Of a stretch of DNA of 64,000 nucleotides, positions 13,601 through 64,000 are shown in pieces. This DNA comes from Syngnathus acus. Lineage: Eukaryota; Chordata; Actinopteri; Syngnathiformes; Syngnathidae. How positions within the stretch are numbered: position 1 is the stretch's first letter; each line of letters begins with the position of its first letter. The stretch covers positions 22,731,693 to 22,795,692 of the forward strand of contig NC_051088.1 of NCBI RefSeq assembly GCF_901709675.1. The letters run 5' to 3'. Under the pieces are notes generated by a model. That model saw only the letters and a list, made by a program, of their open reading frames with translations, had not been told where the DNA came from and made no database searches. Position numbers and translations under genes: made by a program.

Positions 13601-15426
13601 TCCTCGCCCTCTCCAAGTGTCGCTGGAAAACGTTCTGCTGGATGTGCGGGAGCTGGGTAAAGGCATGGAGCTGATCCGGAGAGAATGCAGTCTCCACGAC
13701 CACTCGGTCCTGAAGGCCTTTGTCCAGGCCAGTGAGACCCAGCTGGAGAAGCTGCAGCGAGACGCCAAGACAGCCGAGGTAGGAGACGTCGAGCCCGTGG
13801 CGCCAATCCCGCCTCACGCCAAACGACGGTGCTGAGCTCGTTCTAATCGTAGGAAGCCTTCAACAATGTGGTCAACTACTTTGGAGAGAGCGCCAAGACC
13901 ACTCCACCGTCCGTCTTCTTCCCCGTCTTTGTGCGCTTCATCAAGGCCTACAAGGTGACGTCGCACACATGGCAAGGAAAAGCACATTTCAGGAAGCCCC
14001 CCACCATCCCCCGACTCCCCCTCCCTCCCCCATCCCAGGCAGGCAGATTTGTGTGGGCCCCGCCCGGTCCGGTCCGAGGCCAAATAACAGGAAAGGCCCG
14101 CTGTTGGGCTGCAGCTGTGCTCTTTAGACAGCTTCTTCCCTCTGGTGGCTTCCTGACATTGTTCTCGCTCCAGATTGATGGGGTCCACTTGCGGAAATGT
14201 GCGGCACAAAGACTTGTGCGTATACGGCTCTGATAAAGCAATAGTTCGGGTACATGGGCCTCTCGGAGTCTGCTTCCGGGCCACTTTCGAGTTATGAGTC
14301 AACGTAGAGTTAACGGTAACATTTTTGTCTCATGAAATGAAATAAAATAAAAAAGGAGAGTTTATTAAAAATAAAAAATAACTGGAAAGACATTTAAATT
14401 CATTTAAATTTCTCGTTACTGACGGCCTGGTCTATTTCAGGATGCCGTGGAGCACAACGAACAAAGGAAGAAGCAGGAGCAAGCCATGAGGGAAAAGTTA
14501 CTGGCCCAGGAGGCCAAGCAGCACAACCCCAAGGTGCGCTCCACGCCCACCCGCCCGCTGCTGACCAAAAGAATGGTCCCGACTACAAGTGCCCGCCGCC
14601 GCTTGTGTTTCAGATTCAGGCTCACAAGAAGAGGCAGCAGCAGCAGGAGCTGATCGCAGAGCTGCGCAAGCGCCAGGCTAAAGACCACCGGCCCGTGTAC
14701 GAGGGGAAGGACGGCACCATCGAGGACATCATCACAGGTGGGCCGGCCCCCACCGTGGTGGTCCACTACTCGGCTCCTTTGAAATGCACCTTGTGCTATG
14801 TGGCGCGCGCCGAGCCCTGCCGTCTGGAATCCGACACGTAGCCAATTTCCAAGGCATTAAGATACGGGAGAGAACGGCGCAATTCCAAATAGCTACTGTC
14901 AGACTTCAGGCAAAAAAAAAAAAAAAACTACCAGAACATCTGAACTTTCTCCAGACATTGTGTTATGCACTGTGATAAGAGGGTGTGCGCATTTATGCAA
15001 GCACAGCTGTATATTTTTGCTTAACCTCTGGAAAAAAAAAAAAAAATTTCTTTTTTTAATCGTGTTACAGGGTGGGAAAGGTTTGGAACGAATTAGCGTT
15101 TCAACAGGGGTGTGTAGACTTTTGGTTTACCAGAAGACGAAGTGGCGTCACAGCCTCAGGGTTAGCGTGTGCACTAATTTTTGTTTTCCTGCTCCTAATG
15201 AATGAAAACTTGACACGTACGTAAGCCAAGCTGGCAACCCAGCGCCAGCCGTCCATCTCCCTGATGCCGCCCGCCCGCGTGAGCGTGTTCCAGTGTTCCC
15301 CGCTGATAAAGACATGTTCTCTCCCCCCTCCCAGTCCTGAAGAGCGTGCCCTTCACAGCCCGCACGGCTAAACGCGGCTCACGGTTCTTCTGTGAAGCCA
15401 ACCTCTGCGACGACTCCAACTGCTAG
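5915..15426 (+). CDS. fmnl3: Formin-like protein 3 (FMNL3), partial at 5' end
   Basis: A Diaphanous-related formin, which nucleates and elongates actin filaments at the plasma membrane when released from autoinhibition by a Rho-family GTPase (family knowledge). I read 24 coding exons: 5915-5998, 6076-6156, 6237-6313, 8324-8407, 8700-8849, 9014-9122, 9216-9292, 9369-9462, 10144-10218, 10287-10397, 10460-10609, 11093-11194, 11362-11725, 11810-11890, 11964-12088, 12173-12375, 12901-13204, 13269-13349, 13423-13552, 13618-13778, 13853-13954, 14441-14533, 14614-14737, 15335-15426. They total 3,054 nt and join in frame with no internal stop, giving 1,017 residues plus TAG. All introns are GT-AG except the one after 6313 (GC-AG). 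FMNL3 rather than FMNL1 or FMNL2 is favoured by the stretch [20 protein letters not shown] and by linkage to LRP1. The start codon exon is outside or unrecognised. Confidence 0.93.
6805..7405. mobile_element. Probable decayed hAT-type element in fmnl3 intron
   Basis: The left part contains GGACCGTTACCGGTCTGTGA and TACTGGGCCGC. The right part contains ACACCGGTCCGCGAAA and GCGGTCCGTGGTGC, the ACCGGTCCGTGGC-type ends common in fish hAT repeats (family knowledge). Inside, an exact 19-base inverted repeat pairs 7199-7217 (CGATTTTTGCGAAGAAAAC) with 7316-7334. There is no transposase frame. Ends and target-site duplication are not defined, so the limits are approximate. Confidence 0.55.
7769..7794. 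repeat. Poly-G run of about 26
   Basis: An uninterrupted G tract lies in the fmnl3 intron, with further G clusters downstream (about 7812-7831). On the transcribed sense strand this could form G-quadruplex RNA. Run length is prone to sequencing error. Confidence 0.8.
11093..11890 (+). CDS. fmnl3: fmnl3 coiled coil and FH1 polyproline region
   Basis: Three exons (11093-11194, 11362-11725, 11810-11890) encode residues about 365-546. The first part is a heptad-like coil ([21 protein letters not shown], then [19 protein letters not shown]). A linker contains [20 protein letters not shown], then an Ala/Gly/Leu-rich stretch. The FH1 part has two polyproline blocks, one at the end of each of the last two exons, separated by STTST. 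FH1 blocks bind profilin-actin and feed the FH2 dimer (family knowledge). The opposite strand shows a poly-glycine open frame that is only the complement of the proline codons. Confidence 0.9.
11964..13954 (+). CDS. fmnl3: fmnl3 FH2 actin-nucleation domain
   Basis: Seven exons (11964-12088, 12173-12375, 12901-13204, 13269-13349, 13423-13552, 13618-13778, 13853-13954) encode residues about 547-915. The domain opens with [18 protein letters not shown], including the conserved lasso tryptophan. It continues through [40 protein letters not shown], the diagnostic GNYMN motif ([14 protein letters not shown]), [19 protein letters not shown] and [22 protein letters not shown]2 forms a ring-shaped dimer at the filament barbed end (family knowledge). 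No frameshift or missing motif is seen. Confidence 0.94.
12651..12743. repeat. Interrupted (CTAG)n microsatellite
   Basis: Clusters of CTAGCTAG, self-complementary, are interrupted by a TGCATTTGGATAG spacer in the intron before the fmnl3 exon at 12901. The same tetranucleotide recurs at 53860-54245. Confidence 0.8.
14441..15426 (+). CDS. fmnl3: fmnl3 C-terminal basic region and DAD, standard tail
   Basis: Three exons (14441-14533, 14614-14737, 15335-15426) encode the last ~100 residues. A charged helix ([20 protein letters not shown]) is followed by [20 protein letters not shown] and the autoregulatory DAD core [15 protein letters not shown]. Then come the basic [10 protein letters not shown], and the protein ends [15 protein letters not shown] with TAG at 15424-15426. 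The exon at 14614 ends in phase 1 (ACA G), the same junction that fits the alternative exon at 16574. Confidence 0.92.
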
Positions 15427-16134
15427 CCCCTCCCCCTTTAACGCCAAGGTTGTCCAGGTGTCTCTTGTATGCCCCCCCCCCCTTCCCGTCACTTTGCATG
15501 CAGCATGATCCTCGTCACTCCACTCCATCCAACAGCCGCTGCGCACTAACTTGGGTCGTCCTTTTATTTGTGAGAAGAGTCGGTCGGTCGGCCAAACCTC
15601 TTTGCAAAGTGTACAAAAATGCTGATACATGCAAAGTACAAACCAAGCTAACACGCTCGGAACGTAAATGGCGTTACGTTAGCCCCGCCCCCGTCATGGC
15701 GAAGAGGTTTGACTTCATAGGTTTGACCCGCAATGCTTTCTTTCATGAGACTAACTTTGTTGGTGTCGGTTTTCCCCGCTAACTTCTCCATTCCTCAACC
15801 ACCCATTGTTTTTCATCTTCCCTTTCAGCCCAAATGAAGATTTTTGACAGTATTTCCTAAAGGAGGGTAAGCAGGGTAGGGCCAAGCTGAGCTTTGTCTC
15901 GTCCGCCCGCTGCTTAAGTCGTGTCGGTCGCTTCAGTCCATCTCATATGACTCCGCCGCACAAACTCGCTTCATTTAGACAAAAAGGCCGTCCATCACCC
16001 CTGGCCTTTCTCCGCCATCTTCATCATCATCATCCTCACCTGCTCCTTTATGTTGCATGTTGTCCAGTGTTCATTCAATGGTGTTTTGTCCCGTGTCGAT
16101 TGTTGCCGTCTGCTCAACAGGCTCTCACAATGAA

Positions 16135-16175
<41 letters not shown>

Positions 16176-16573
16176 TTTATATTTCAAAATAATTCCAATC
16201 AAGGCAGAATATGCACGTTAACATCTCATCGTGTTGGTGTCCGTAAAGAACATGAGGACATTCAAAATCAATTCCAATGAAGTTGGGACAGCAAAATAAC
16301 AAATTTGTAGGAAGTCACACGTGAGTTGTGTTGCGCCTGTTGACGGCTGATGTTATTAGCGCTCAACTGTGATATTTTTTTTTGCTTTGGTGTCTTTCCG
16401 AAAAGCTTTGAATTTCAACAGACACACGCAGTCTGTTGACATCCAAGGCTTTGGGAATTTGTCCCTCGCGCAGCAAGCCGTTGTGAGCAAAATAATGGAC
16501 GAGAGGAATTTGGACCATCTAACGTTTGTCCGCCTTCCCTCCCTCCCCTCCCCCTTCTCATGCCTACTCACAG

Positions 16574-16638
16574 ATCTGCGAAACCAGCCTTACCTGCGAG
16601 CTGACGCCCTGATCCGGAACGGTTGGAAGAGACCCTAA
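16574..16638 (+). CDS. fmnl3: fmnl3 alternative last coding exon (DLRNQPY tail)
   Basis: A pyrimidine-rich tract and CACAG end at 16573. The following 64 bases, joined to the phase-1 end of the exon at 14737, read ITDLRNQPYLRADALIRNGW-KRP followed by TAA at 16636-16638. Mammalian FMNL2 and FMNL3 have an alternative C-terminus starting DLRNQPY with RAD shortly after (family knowledge), so this is a genuine splice alternative to the tail at 15335. The residues after RADA have diverged from the arginine-rich mammalian ending. Expression cannot be judged from sequence. Confidence 0.85.
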
Positions 16639-16755
16639 ACCACTTATTGATCACTTAAACCGCCTGCCTTCCTTTGCTATAACCTTCCTGGCCTTGTTGC
16701 CCGTCAGCCGGCCGGGGCTGTAAAAGAAAAGGGGGGAGGGGGGGGGGGGGGTCAG

Positions 16756-16761
16756 AATAAA
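16756..16761 (+). terminator. fmnl3: Candidate fmnl3 poly(A) signal AATAAA
   Basis: A canonical AATAAA lies 118 bases after the stop of the alternative terminal exon and is followed by a TTGTTGTAG stretch. It is the first canonical hexamer I see downstream of either fmnl3 stop codon. Confidence 0.5.
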
Positions 16762-16984
16762 GGCCTTGTTGTAGCTGGCTAATTTATTTATTTATAAAAG
16801 GCCTTTTTCCAGCCACTTTAAAAAAGTGAAGCACAAAGGAGCGTCGAGTGAGCTCGCAAGCCGGTGAGAGGAGCTGATGGACTTGCATCTTTTTCGTCGA
16901 CACGGGCGTCAATGATGCAGCCATTGGGATATTTTCTTTTTTTTCAAAGACTTGCAGAAAAACATGCTTGCTGTTGCATGATGG

Positions 16985-17075
16985 ATGCACACGGTGGTCT
17001 CTCAAGCCACAGGTCGGGGGTTCCAGCCCCCCCTGGTGGTGAGTCTGCCCTTGAGCAAGAGGAAGGAAGCAAGTA
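16985..17075 (+). mobile_element. tRNA-derived SINE-like remnant
   Basis: A B-box-like GGGGGTTCCAGCCCC at about 17017-17031 is followed by CCTTGAGCAAG (17050-17060). That spacing and wording are typical of fish tRNA-derived SINEs (family knowledge). The 3' part and tail are not recognisable, so this is at best a fragment. Confidence 0.45.
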
Positions 17076-17257
17076 GCGACAGCCTGTTTGCCGCCAAAAG
17101 TTGTTGCTTCAAATGTGCCTTTGTTGTTATGTCTTCATATTTGTATCATATTTGGAAGAATGTATTTCCATTGCCTATGTTGTCGCCTTATGACTCCAGA
17201 TGCCAAAGAGCAGTTCTTTCACAATGCAGACGGATCAAAAAAGTAGACGCTCTAGGA

Positions 17258-18633
17258 CAGGGGTGTCGACCTCCAGTCCTCGGGGGCCGCGTTCCAATAT
17301 GTTTTCCAAGTTACCCTCGTTAAACACACCTGAGTGAAAAGATCAGTTCATTTTCATGTCCTGCAGGAGCCTAACTTTTGACACAGGTGCATTTAACGAG
17401 GGAATCTTGGAAAACGTGTTGGAACGCGGCCCTGAGGACTATAGCTTGACAACTGTGACCTTTGACCATGATATTTCCCTAATAAAGTGGCCTGTTATTA
17501 GGTACACTTGAAAATGGCGGTGTACCTAATGGAGTGGCCGTGTGATTCCCTCGTTAAGCGCACCTGCGTGAAAAGTTTTAGCTCCTTCAGAACGTGAAAG
17601 TGACCAAAAACTTTTCACGCAGGTGCGCTTAATGAGGGTCACGTGGAAAACATGTTGGAACGCGGCCCCGAGGACTAGAGCTTGACACCTGTGACCTTTG
17701 ACCATGATATTTCCCTAATAAAGTGGCCTGTTATTAGGTACACTTGAAAATGGCGGTGTACCTAATGGAGTGTCCGTGTGCTTCCCTCGTTAAGCGCACC
17801 TGCGTGAAAAGTTTTAGCTCCTTCAGAACGTGAAAGTGACCAAAAACTTTTCACGCAGGTGCGCTTAATGAGGGTCACGTGGAAAACATGTTGGAACGTG
17901 GCCCCGAGGACTAGAGCTTGACACCTGTGACCTTTGACCATGATATTTCCCTAATAAAGTGGCCTGTTATTAGGTACACTTGAAAATGGCGGTGTACCTA
18001 ATGGAGTGTCCGTGTGATTCCCTCGTTAAGCGCACCTGCGTGAAAAGTTTTAGCTCCTTCAGAACGTGAAAGTGACCAAAAACTTTTCACGCAGGTGCGC
18101 TTAATGAGGGTCACGTGGAAAACATGTTGGAACGTGGCCCCGAGGACTAGAGCTTGACACCTGTGACCTTTGACCATGATATTTCCCTAATAAAGTGGCC
18201 TGTTATTAGGTACACTTGAAAATGGCGGTGTACCTAATGGAGTGTCCGTGTGCTTCCCTCGTTAAGTGCACCTGCGTGAAAAGTTTTAGCTCCTGCAGAA
18301 CGTGAAAGTGGCTAAAACTTTTCACGCAGGTGTGTTTAACGAGGGTAACATGGAAAACATATTGGAACGCGGCCCCGAGGACTAGAGCTTGACACTTGTG
18401 ACCTTTGACCATATTTCCCTAATAAAGTGGCCTGTTATAAGGTACACTTGAAAATGGCGGTGTACCTAATGGAGTGTCCGTGTGCGTCCCTCGTTAAGTG
18501 CACCTGCGTGAAATGTTTTAGCTCCTGCAGAACGTGAAAGCGGCTAAAACTTTTCATGCAGGTGCGCTTAACGAGGGTCACTTGGAAAACATGTTGGATT
18601 GCGACCCTCGAGGACTGGAGTTTGACACCCCTG
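17258..18633. mobile_element. Non-autonomous hAT element with amplified interior
   Basis: The ends are inverted repeats of about 33 bases: CAGGGGTGTC plus CTCCAGTCCTCG at the left, and the complement of the same words, ending GACACCCCTG, at the right. The flanks are CTCTAGGA (17250-17257) and CTCTAAGA (18634-18641), an 8-base target duplication with one mismatch, as expected for hAT. There is no transposase. The interior is a tandem array of a 236-base unit. Confidence 0.85.
17316..18578. repeat. 236-bp tandem array of inverted-repeat units
   Basis: ACCATGATATTTCCC or its variant begins at 17465, 17701, 17937, 18173 and 18408, giving periods of 236, 236, 236 and 235. Each unit holds a long hairpin. 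For example CCCTCGTTAAGCGCACCTGC at 17548 pairs with the arm ending at 17638 around a loop of about 30 bases. Smaller palindromes lie around CCTAATAA/TTATTAGG and AGGTACAC/GTGTACCT. Six hairpins are visible; the first is the most diverged. Confidence 0.9.
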
Positions 18634-18904
18634 CTCTAAGATGTTTTCCCGTTTCTTTCGGCAGAAGTGATCCTTTTTTTTTTGACAATATATAAAGATG
18701 ATCAATTAACGTACAATCAAATCAAGACATTTACTTGAAAAATGATCCTGCATCGATGATTTTCTTTGTAATAAAGAATGATGGAAAAAAAATCTTTTTT
18801 TTTATGATTAGCTCGTGAATCCCTAAATGACTTTTTTTTGTTCCGTGTTTTGCGCCATCCCAGACGTCTTCAAATGACAGACATGAGTCACCATACAGTT
18901 CTAC

Positions 18905-20033
18905 TATAAAAATCCATTTAATTTCTTATATCAAAAAGAAAGAGAATCATAAAAACAATCAGAACCACACAGATCCAAGTGGGTTTCTGCTAACAAATAC
19001 ACTTTTCCAACTCAATGATGATTGTTCTGATTGACATGGTCAGATGTTAAAAAAAAAAAGAAAAATGAGAACACTGTTAAACGAAGGCTTTCCACATTTG
19101 TCTGACAAATTCAGGGCCCCGCAATCGAAGCAGCGCGAACATTCTCCAGACAGATGGTTAGCATTAGCAGCGCGCCGAAGGCTCGAACAAAAGGAATGCT
19201 TATCGGGAAGCTGATCACTCTGCATCCTGGGAATGAACGAGGACCCAAATTAATTACACGTAATGATGAGGAAAAAACAAACATCCAATGGTAACCCTGG
19301 CTGGCCTTTCCTCAGAAAACAGTTGCGGCCAACACAGAAGGAATAAAAGCAAAAAAGTCAACAATTGTCACAAAATTATTGTGTGTGTTTTAACATATGG
19401 TAAGTCTGTTGTCACCTTCTAGAACATAAATTGCCTCTTACAGTAATCCAAGGCCACAGTGTTGATTCCAGATGTCTCATCCTGGAACGTTACAATCATC
19501 AGCACTCATTCACTCATTCACTCACACGTGACTTCCAGACTGCAAATTGTTACAAATGTTCCCGGGTATACTTTCAAGACACTTTGTTAATAGCTTTGCA
19601 AGTATATACGTCTATATATCTATATCACTATATCTGGTCTAGATGCAAATATATGGAACTTTTGTGACATAAAAGACTTGAATGTTGAGCTCAGATGCAA
19701 AAACAAAACATGTTGGACGTGAAAGCGACACGCATGTCTTTTCATCCACAGCGGAAATGTTTCGCTCTTTGCCCGCGACACCATTCGTACAAAAATAATA
19801 CTCAAAAATGTTCCACGGCAATTTGCTCTTTCTTTTCCTTTTGCAGAGAGCAAACGTGAGAGAGGAAGGCGAGCAGAAATGGAAAATAAAGGAGGAAAAG
19901 TGGATGAAACGGTTCCTTTTTTCCACATTGGAAGATTTGTTTGTTGGTGTCAAAGAACAAAATATAATACTGCAATCACTTAAAAAAGTAGTCCTTCATT
20001 TTATACATTTTATACAGTGTTCCTGATTTTTCT
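18905..20033 (-). other. lrp1: LRP1 3' untranslated region (probable)
   Basis: Sequence after the LRP1 stop on the minus strand is A/T-rich with no open frame of note. A variant poly(A) signal ATTAAA reads on the minus strand at 18917-18922, which would give a 3' UTR of about 1.1 kb. The end point is a guess from that hexamer. The bases between it and the hAT element show only poly-A/T runs. Confidence 0.4.
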
Positions 20034-61125
<41,092 letters not shown>

Positions 61126-62089
61126 CTGAGAAAAACAAAACAAAATTGGACTCTTTAGTTTGCTGTCTTAAGCCATTTTGCACTCTGGTTTTCATTGTTT
61201 TGTCGTTTGAGCAAACAGTATAAGCGCTTTTTTCTGGTAGATGTGCTCCAAACAATCTTGTGTGACATTTGACTGGATAGGTTTAGATCAGCAGCGACCG
61301 TCCAAGCCGAGCAAACCATTTCATGTTTCTTGTCTTTTCGGCTAGCCGCTTGACAGCAGCGCAAAGGTTTCATTGTGATTCTCGAGCCCTCTTTCGCCCT
61401 GGATGACTCGCCTCACCTACGTGCTTGGCAGGAAGAGAGCTGTTTAAGACGGAGGGAGGGAGGGAGGTAGGGAGGGAGGGAGCTTTGCTAACCATGGCCG
61501 GACTCCAACTCCCGAGCTCAAATGAGCAAAAGTGTCGACCTCGGCGTCCTCTCGCAATCTGGCCAAGCTTTGGTCTCCATGAAACGGGAAATAAAGCATT
61601 GCGCCTTCTAATGCAGCCTGACATTTGGACGTAGGAGAGAACCTTTAAGTCGAATTTGATTTGGGGGGCTGGCTGAGGAGGGGCGAAAACTGGCTTCTAA
61701 AAGCCACGAGAATATTTCATACCAAGATGGGATTTGTTGATTCATCTAGCGAGTCACTCTTTTTTTTTTTTTTTTTTTTGCTAAATTTGCCAGGGTGCTA
61801 GCGAATTTTGGAAGAGCCTAGCTCAGGATGACATATCGAACGGGGTCGAGTCCGAGGAAAGGTGACCCCCAAATGACAAGGGTATGCAAGCAACATACAA
61901 ACATAAAAAGAAAACAATTTCCGGTCTCCTCAGACCCATTTGAAGCTTCGGTACCACAAATACGCGTTTGTACATTGGACCTTGTCATGCAGTGGCAGCA
62001 ATGCGCTGCGCTGTCCAAACACTGAAGTGCCCGCAAGCACAGTGGCATGGCAAAAAGCATTAAACGCGAGCGAGTGAGCTAAAGCAAAG

Positions 62090-62640
62090 GCGCAAACAAC
62101 TAAGTGCAAATTTTGGTTCACCTTTTTTTTATGGAGGTACTATTGGCCTGGAGGTATGTATGTATATGACATGTCACACAAAACTCATTTATTAATTTAA
62201 AAATAAAATTTTATTTATTATTATGTCTATTTTTTCATATTTTTATATTAATATTTTTAAATATTTTAATATTTATGTTTTGGGTGCCTAAGTGCAAATT
62301 TTTTATTTTATTTTTTAGCAAGTACTACTGGTCTGGAGGTATGTACGTATATGACAAGTCACACAAAACTCATTTATTAATTTAAAAATAAAATTGTATT
62401 TATTATTATGTCTATTTTTTCATATTTTTATATTAATATTTGTAAATATTTTAATATTTATGTTTTGGGTGCCTAAGTGCAAGTTTTTATTTTATTTTTT
62501 TAGCAGGTACTACTGGTCTGGAGGTATCTACGTATATGACAAGTCACACAAAACTCATTTATTAATTTAAAAATAAAATTGTATTTATTGTGTATTTATT
62601 TTTTGATATTATATTAATATTAATAAATAAAATACATTAA
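62090..62640. repeat. 185-bp A/T-rich tandem repeat, three copies
   Basis: The phrase GGAGGTAT-TA-GTATATGACA begins near 62150, 62335 and 62520, a period of 185. Each copy runs through CACACAAAACTCATTTATTA, an A/T-rich core and GGGTGCCTAAGTGCAA. Copies are over 90 percent alike by eye. Confidence 0.85.
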
Positions 62641-62689
62641 AACAATAATAAACTGCTGTCAAAATATTGAATTTGCTGCCAGCCGAAGT

Positions 62690-63135
62690 GGACGGATGTT
62701 TTTGACGCTCCTTGAAAATGGTGCGCACGAAGGAAGACGCATCATCCATGTTGGCCGATGGATTTGAGTCAAGGCCGTTTTGTGATTGTTTACGTTCGGC
62801 TGCCCAGGTGGACTTTGATGCAAAACGCCTCCGGACGGCGTTATAGAGCTCGGTACGCCAAAACCAGCAGACACCGAGACAGCTTCTTCCCCCAGGCTGT
62901 TGCTCTGATGAACTCACACCACTCATAGAGTCTCAGAGGCATTACTGTGCAATAACATCCTGCTCTTCACACCTTTTGAATTTGTCTACACTGTTTTTGC
63001 CATTATTCACATGTCCTGAGTGTTGTTAGTCACCTATATGTTGAACAGAGGGTGTGTTTTACCGAAGTCAAATTCCTTGTTTGGCACGCTCAAACATGGC
63101 GAATAAAAACTCTTGAATCTCTTGAATCTCTTGAA
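62690..63135 (+). mobile_element. 5'-truncated LINE (L2/Rex-like) 3' end
   Basis: The + frame reads RYRARYAKTSRHRDSFFPQA then VALMNSHHS and a stop at about 62929. This basic SFFPQAVxLMNS ending is typical of reverse-transcriptase ORF tails in fish L2-type LINEs (family knowledge). The following sequence has AAATTCCTTG, then AATAAAAACTC and a short tandem TTGAATCTC tail, as in such elements. Everything upstream of the tail, including the catalytic domain, is missing. Confidence 0.6.
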
Positions 63136-64000
63136 AAGGAAACCTAAAGTAACAAGCAGGCAGTGAATTTTTTCAACTTGAAAGTTGCTGACGCTGCACT
63201 TCAAAGAAGGAAAGGAAGAAATGTGTTTTTTGATGAATTTGCTTGATATGTCTTCTAAGCAGCAACTTCAAGCGATTGGAAGGTCAAAAGTGAAAGCGCT
63301 GCAGCCGGATCCCACAGGCGAACCATTTGCATGATGAGGAACAACACCAGGAGAACCAGGGCAGATGGAAGTTGTTAGTCCTGAATTTTTGTGCCGCATG
63401 AATAATTCACATGTCGAGGCCTTTGGGACGTATTAAGGAATACCAAAGTCAACTTAGATAGAAGCAATATGCGTAGCAGCTGAAAAGAAGGGAGGATGAA
63501 GAGCAACGTTTGGAGAGCAAAGACAGCTTCAGCTTGATTGGAGCTGAGAATGGACTGGAAGAACTTCAATGAAAACATTGCTGGTTCTTGTCATCATCTC
63601 GTCTTCACTGCTGCTCTTGCACTTTGTTCGAACGTCTCTCATTACGAAAAATACAGATTATCATGAGATGGCGAGTCCACACAAGATGATCCAAACAGCA
63701 ACATTGATGCTAATGGGACTTTCCAAGGAGTAGAAACAACCAACCGTTGTCTGGAGCAATTCTCCTTTTACACAATGGAACCCAGCCAAAAAAGGCAAAG
63801 GTGGCCACCGAGAAGGTAGCGACGACGTTGACAAATTGCATCGTAAAGCTTTTCCATTGTCAAAAATCCCTGCGGGCTTTGCAACCGCATCATGCTGATC
63901 CAGCGAGCTAATTATTAACCAACGCGACAATCTTCACGGGCGGCAGCTATTCAATATTTGTCGCATTCTATCAATTCCAATGTTGAGCTCCTCGGCCTGA

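Larger units (their letters stand above)
15427..16761 (+). other. fmnl3: fmnl3 3' untranslated region / intron to alternative exon
   Basis: After the TAG at 15426 no further coding is seen except the alternative exon at 16574-16638. A (TA)n tract followed by poly-T lies at 16139-16178 and a G-rich run at about 16730-16751. No AATAAA is obvious between 15427 and 16755, so both transcript forms may use the signal at 16756. Confidence 0.5.
61126..64000. other. LRP1 first intron (partial); signal-peptide exon not found
   Basis: Upstream of the first visible LRP1 exon on the minus strand I find no hydrophobic signal-peptide exon with a fitting phase-1 donor, so LRP1 exon 1 probably lies beyond 64000. 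Contents: a GGGA-rich run 61453-61482, poly-T 61759-61779, a 185-base tandem repeat and a LINE tail. The rest is unremarkable. Confidence 0.5.

Overview
The window is vertebrate nuclear DNA, most likely from a ray-finned (teleost) fish with a compact genome. Genes are split into many short exons with GT-AG introns, often only 80-200 bases long. Encoded proteins match vertebrate families almost residue by residue. The spacers hold fish-type hAT elements, a LINE tail and many microsatellites. All assignments come from reading exons and comparing them with remembered family sequences; no search was run.

Layout. Bases 1-5914 hold no recognisable exon and are probably the intron upstream of the first visible fmnl3 exon. 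A formin-like gene, closest to FMNL3, runs on the + strand from 5915 to 15426 in 24 coding exons (3,054 nt, exactly 1,018 codons with the stop). An alternative terminal exon lies at 16574-16638. A tRNA-SINE-like scrap and a non-autonomous hAT element with an internally amplified 236-bp repeat separate it from LRP1. LRP1 occupies the rest of the window on the - strand. Its stop codon is at 20034-20036 and the first visible exon is at 60985-61125. I can place 87 coding exons, about 4,520 residues. They cover all four complement-repeat clusters, eight YWTD propellers, the furin site, the transmembrane segment and both NPxY motifs. Only the signal-peptide exon is missing. The two genes are tail to tail.

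Inside the LRP1 intron at 36203-38584, in the opposite orientation, sits an intronless class A G-protein-coupled receptor (37430-38455) with its own poly(A) signal. The last LRP1 intron, between the exons encoding the two NPxY motifs, holds a 2.7-kb telomere-like minisatellite with a roughly 295-bp higher-order period.

How the genes relate. FMNL3 is an actin-assembly factor. LRP1 is an endocytic and signalling receptor. The GPCR is an orphan-like, galanin/GPR151-type peptide receptor. They share no evident pathway. In human, FMNL3 and LRP1 lie on one HOX-linked chromosome (12) and FMNL2 and LRP1B on another (2), so their close pairing here is best read as old conserved linkage. The most novel-looking items are the nested antisense GPCR with altered microswitch residues, the alternative fmnl3 tail exon, the amplified hAT element, and the minisatellite in the LRP1 tail intron. 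I found no bacterial-type system, CRISPR array, tRNA or rRNA gene. LRP1 exon coordinates were counted by hand and may be off by a base in places.
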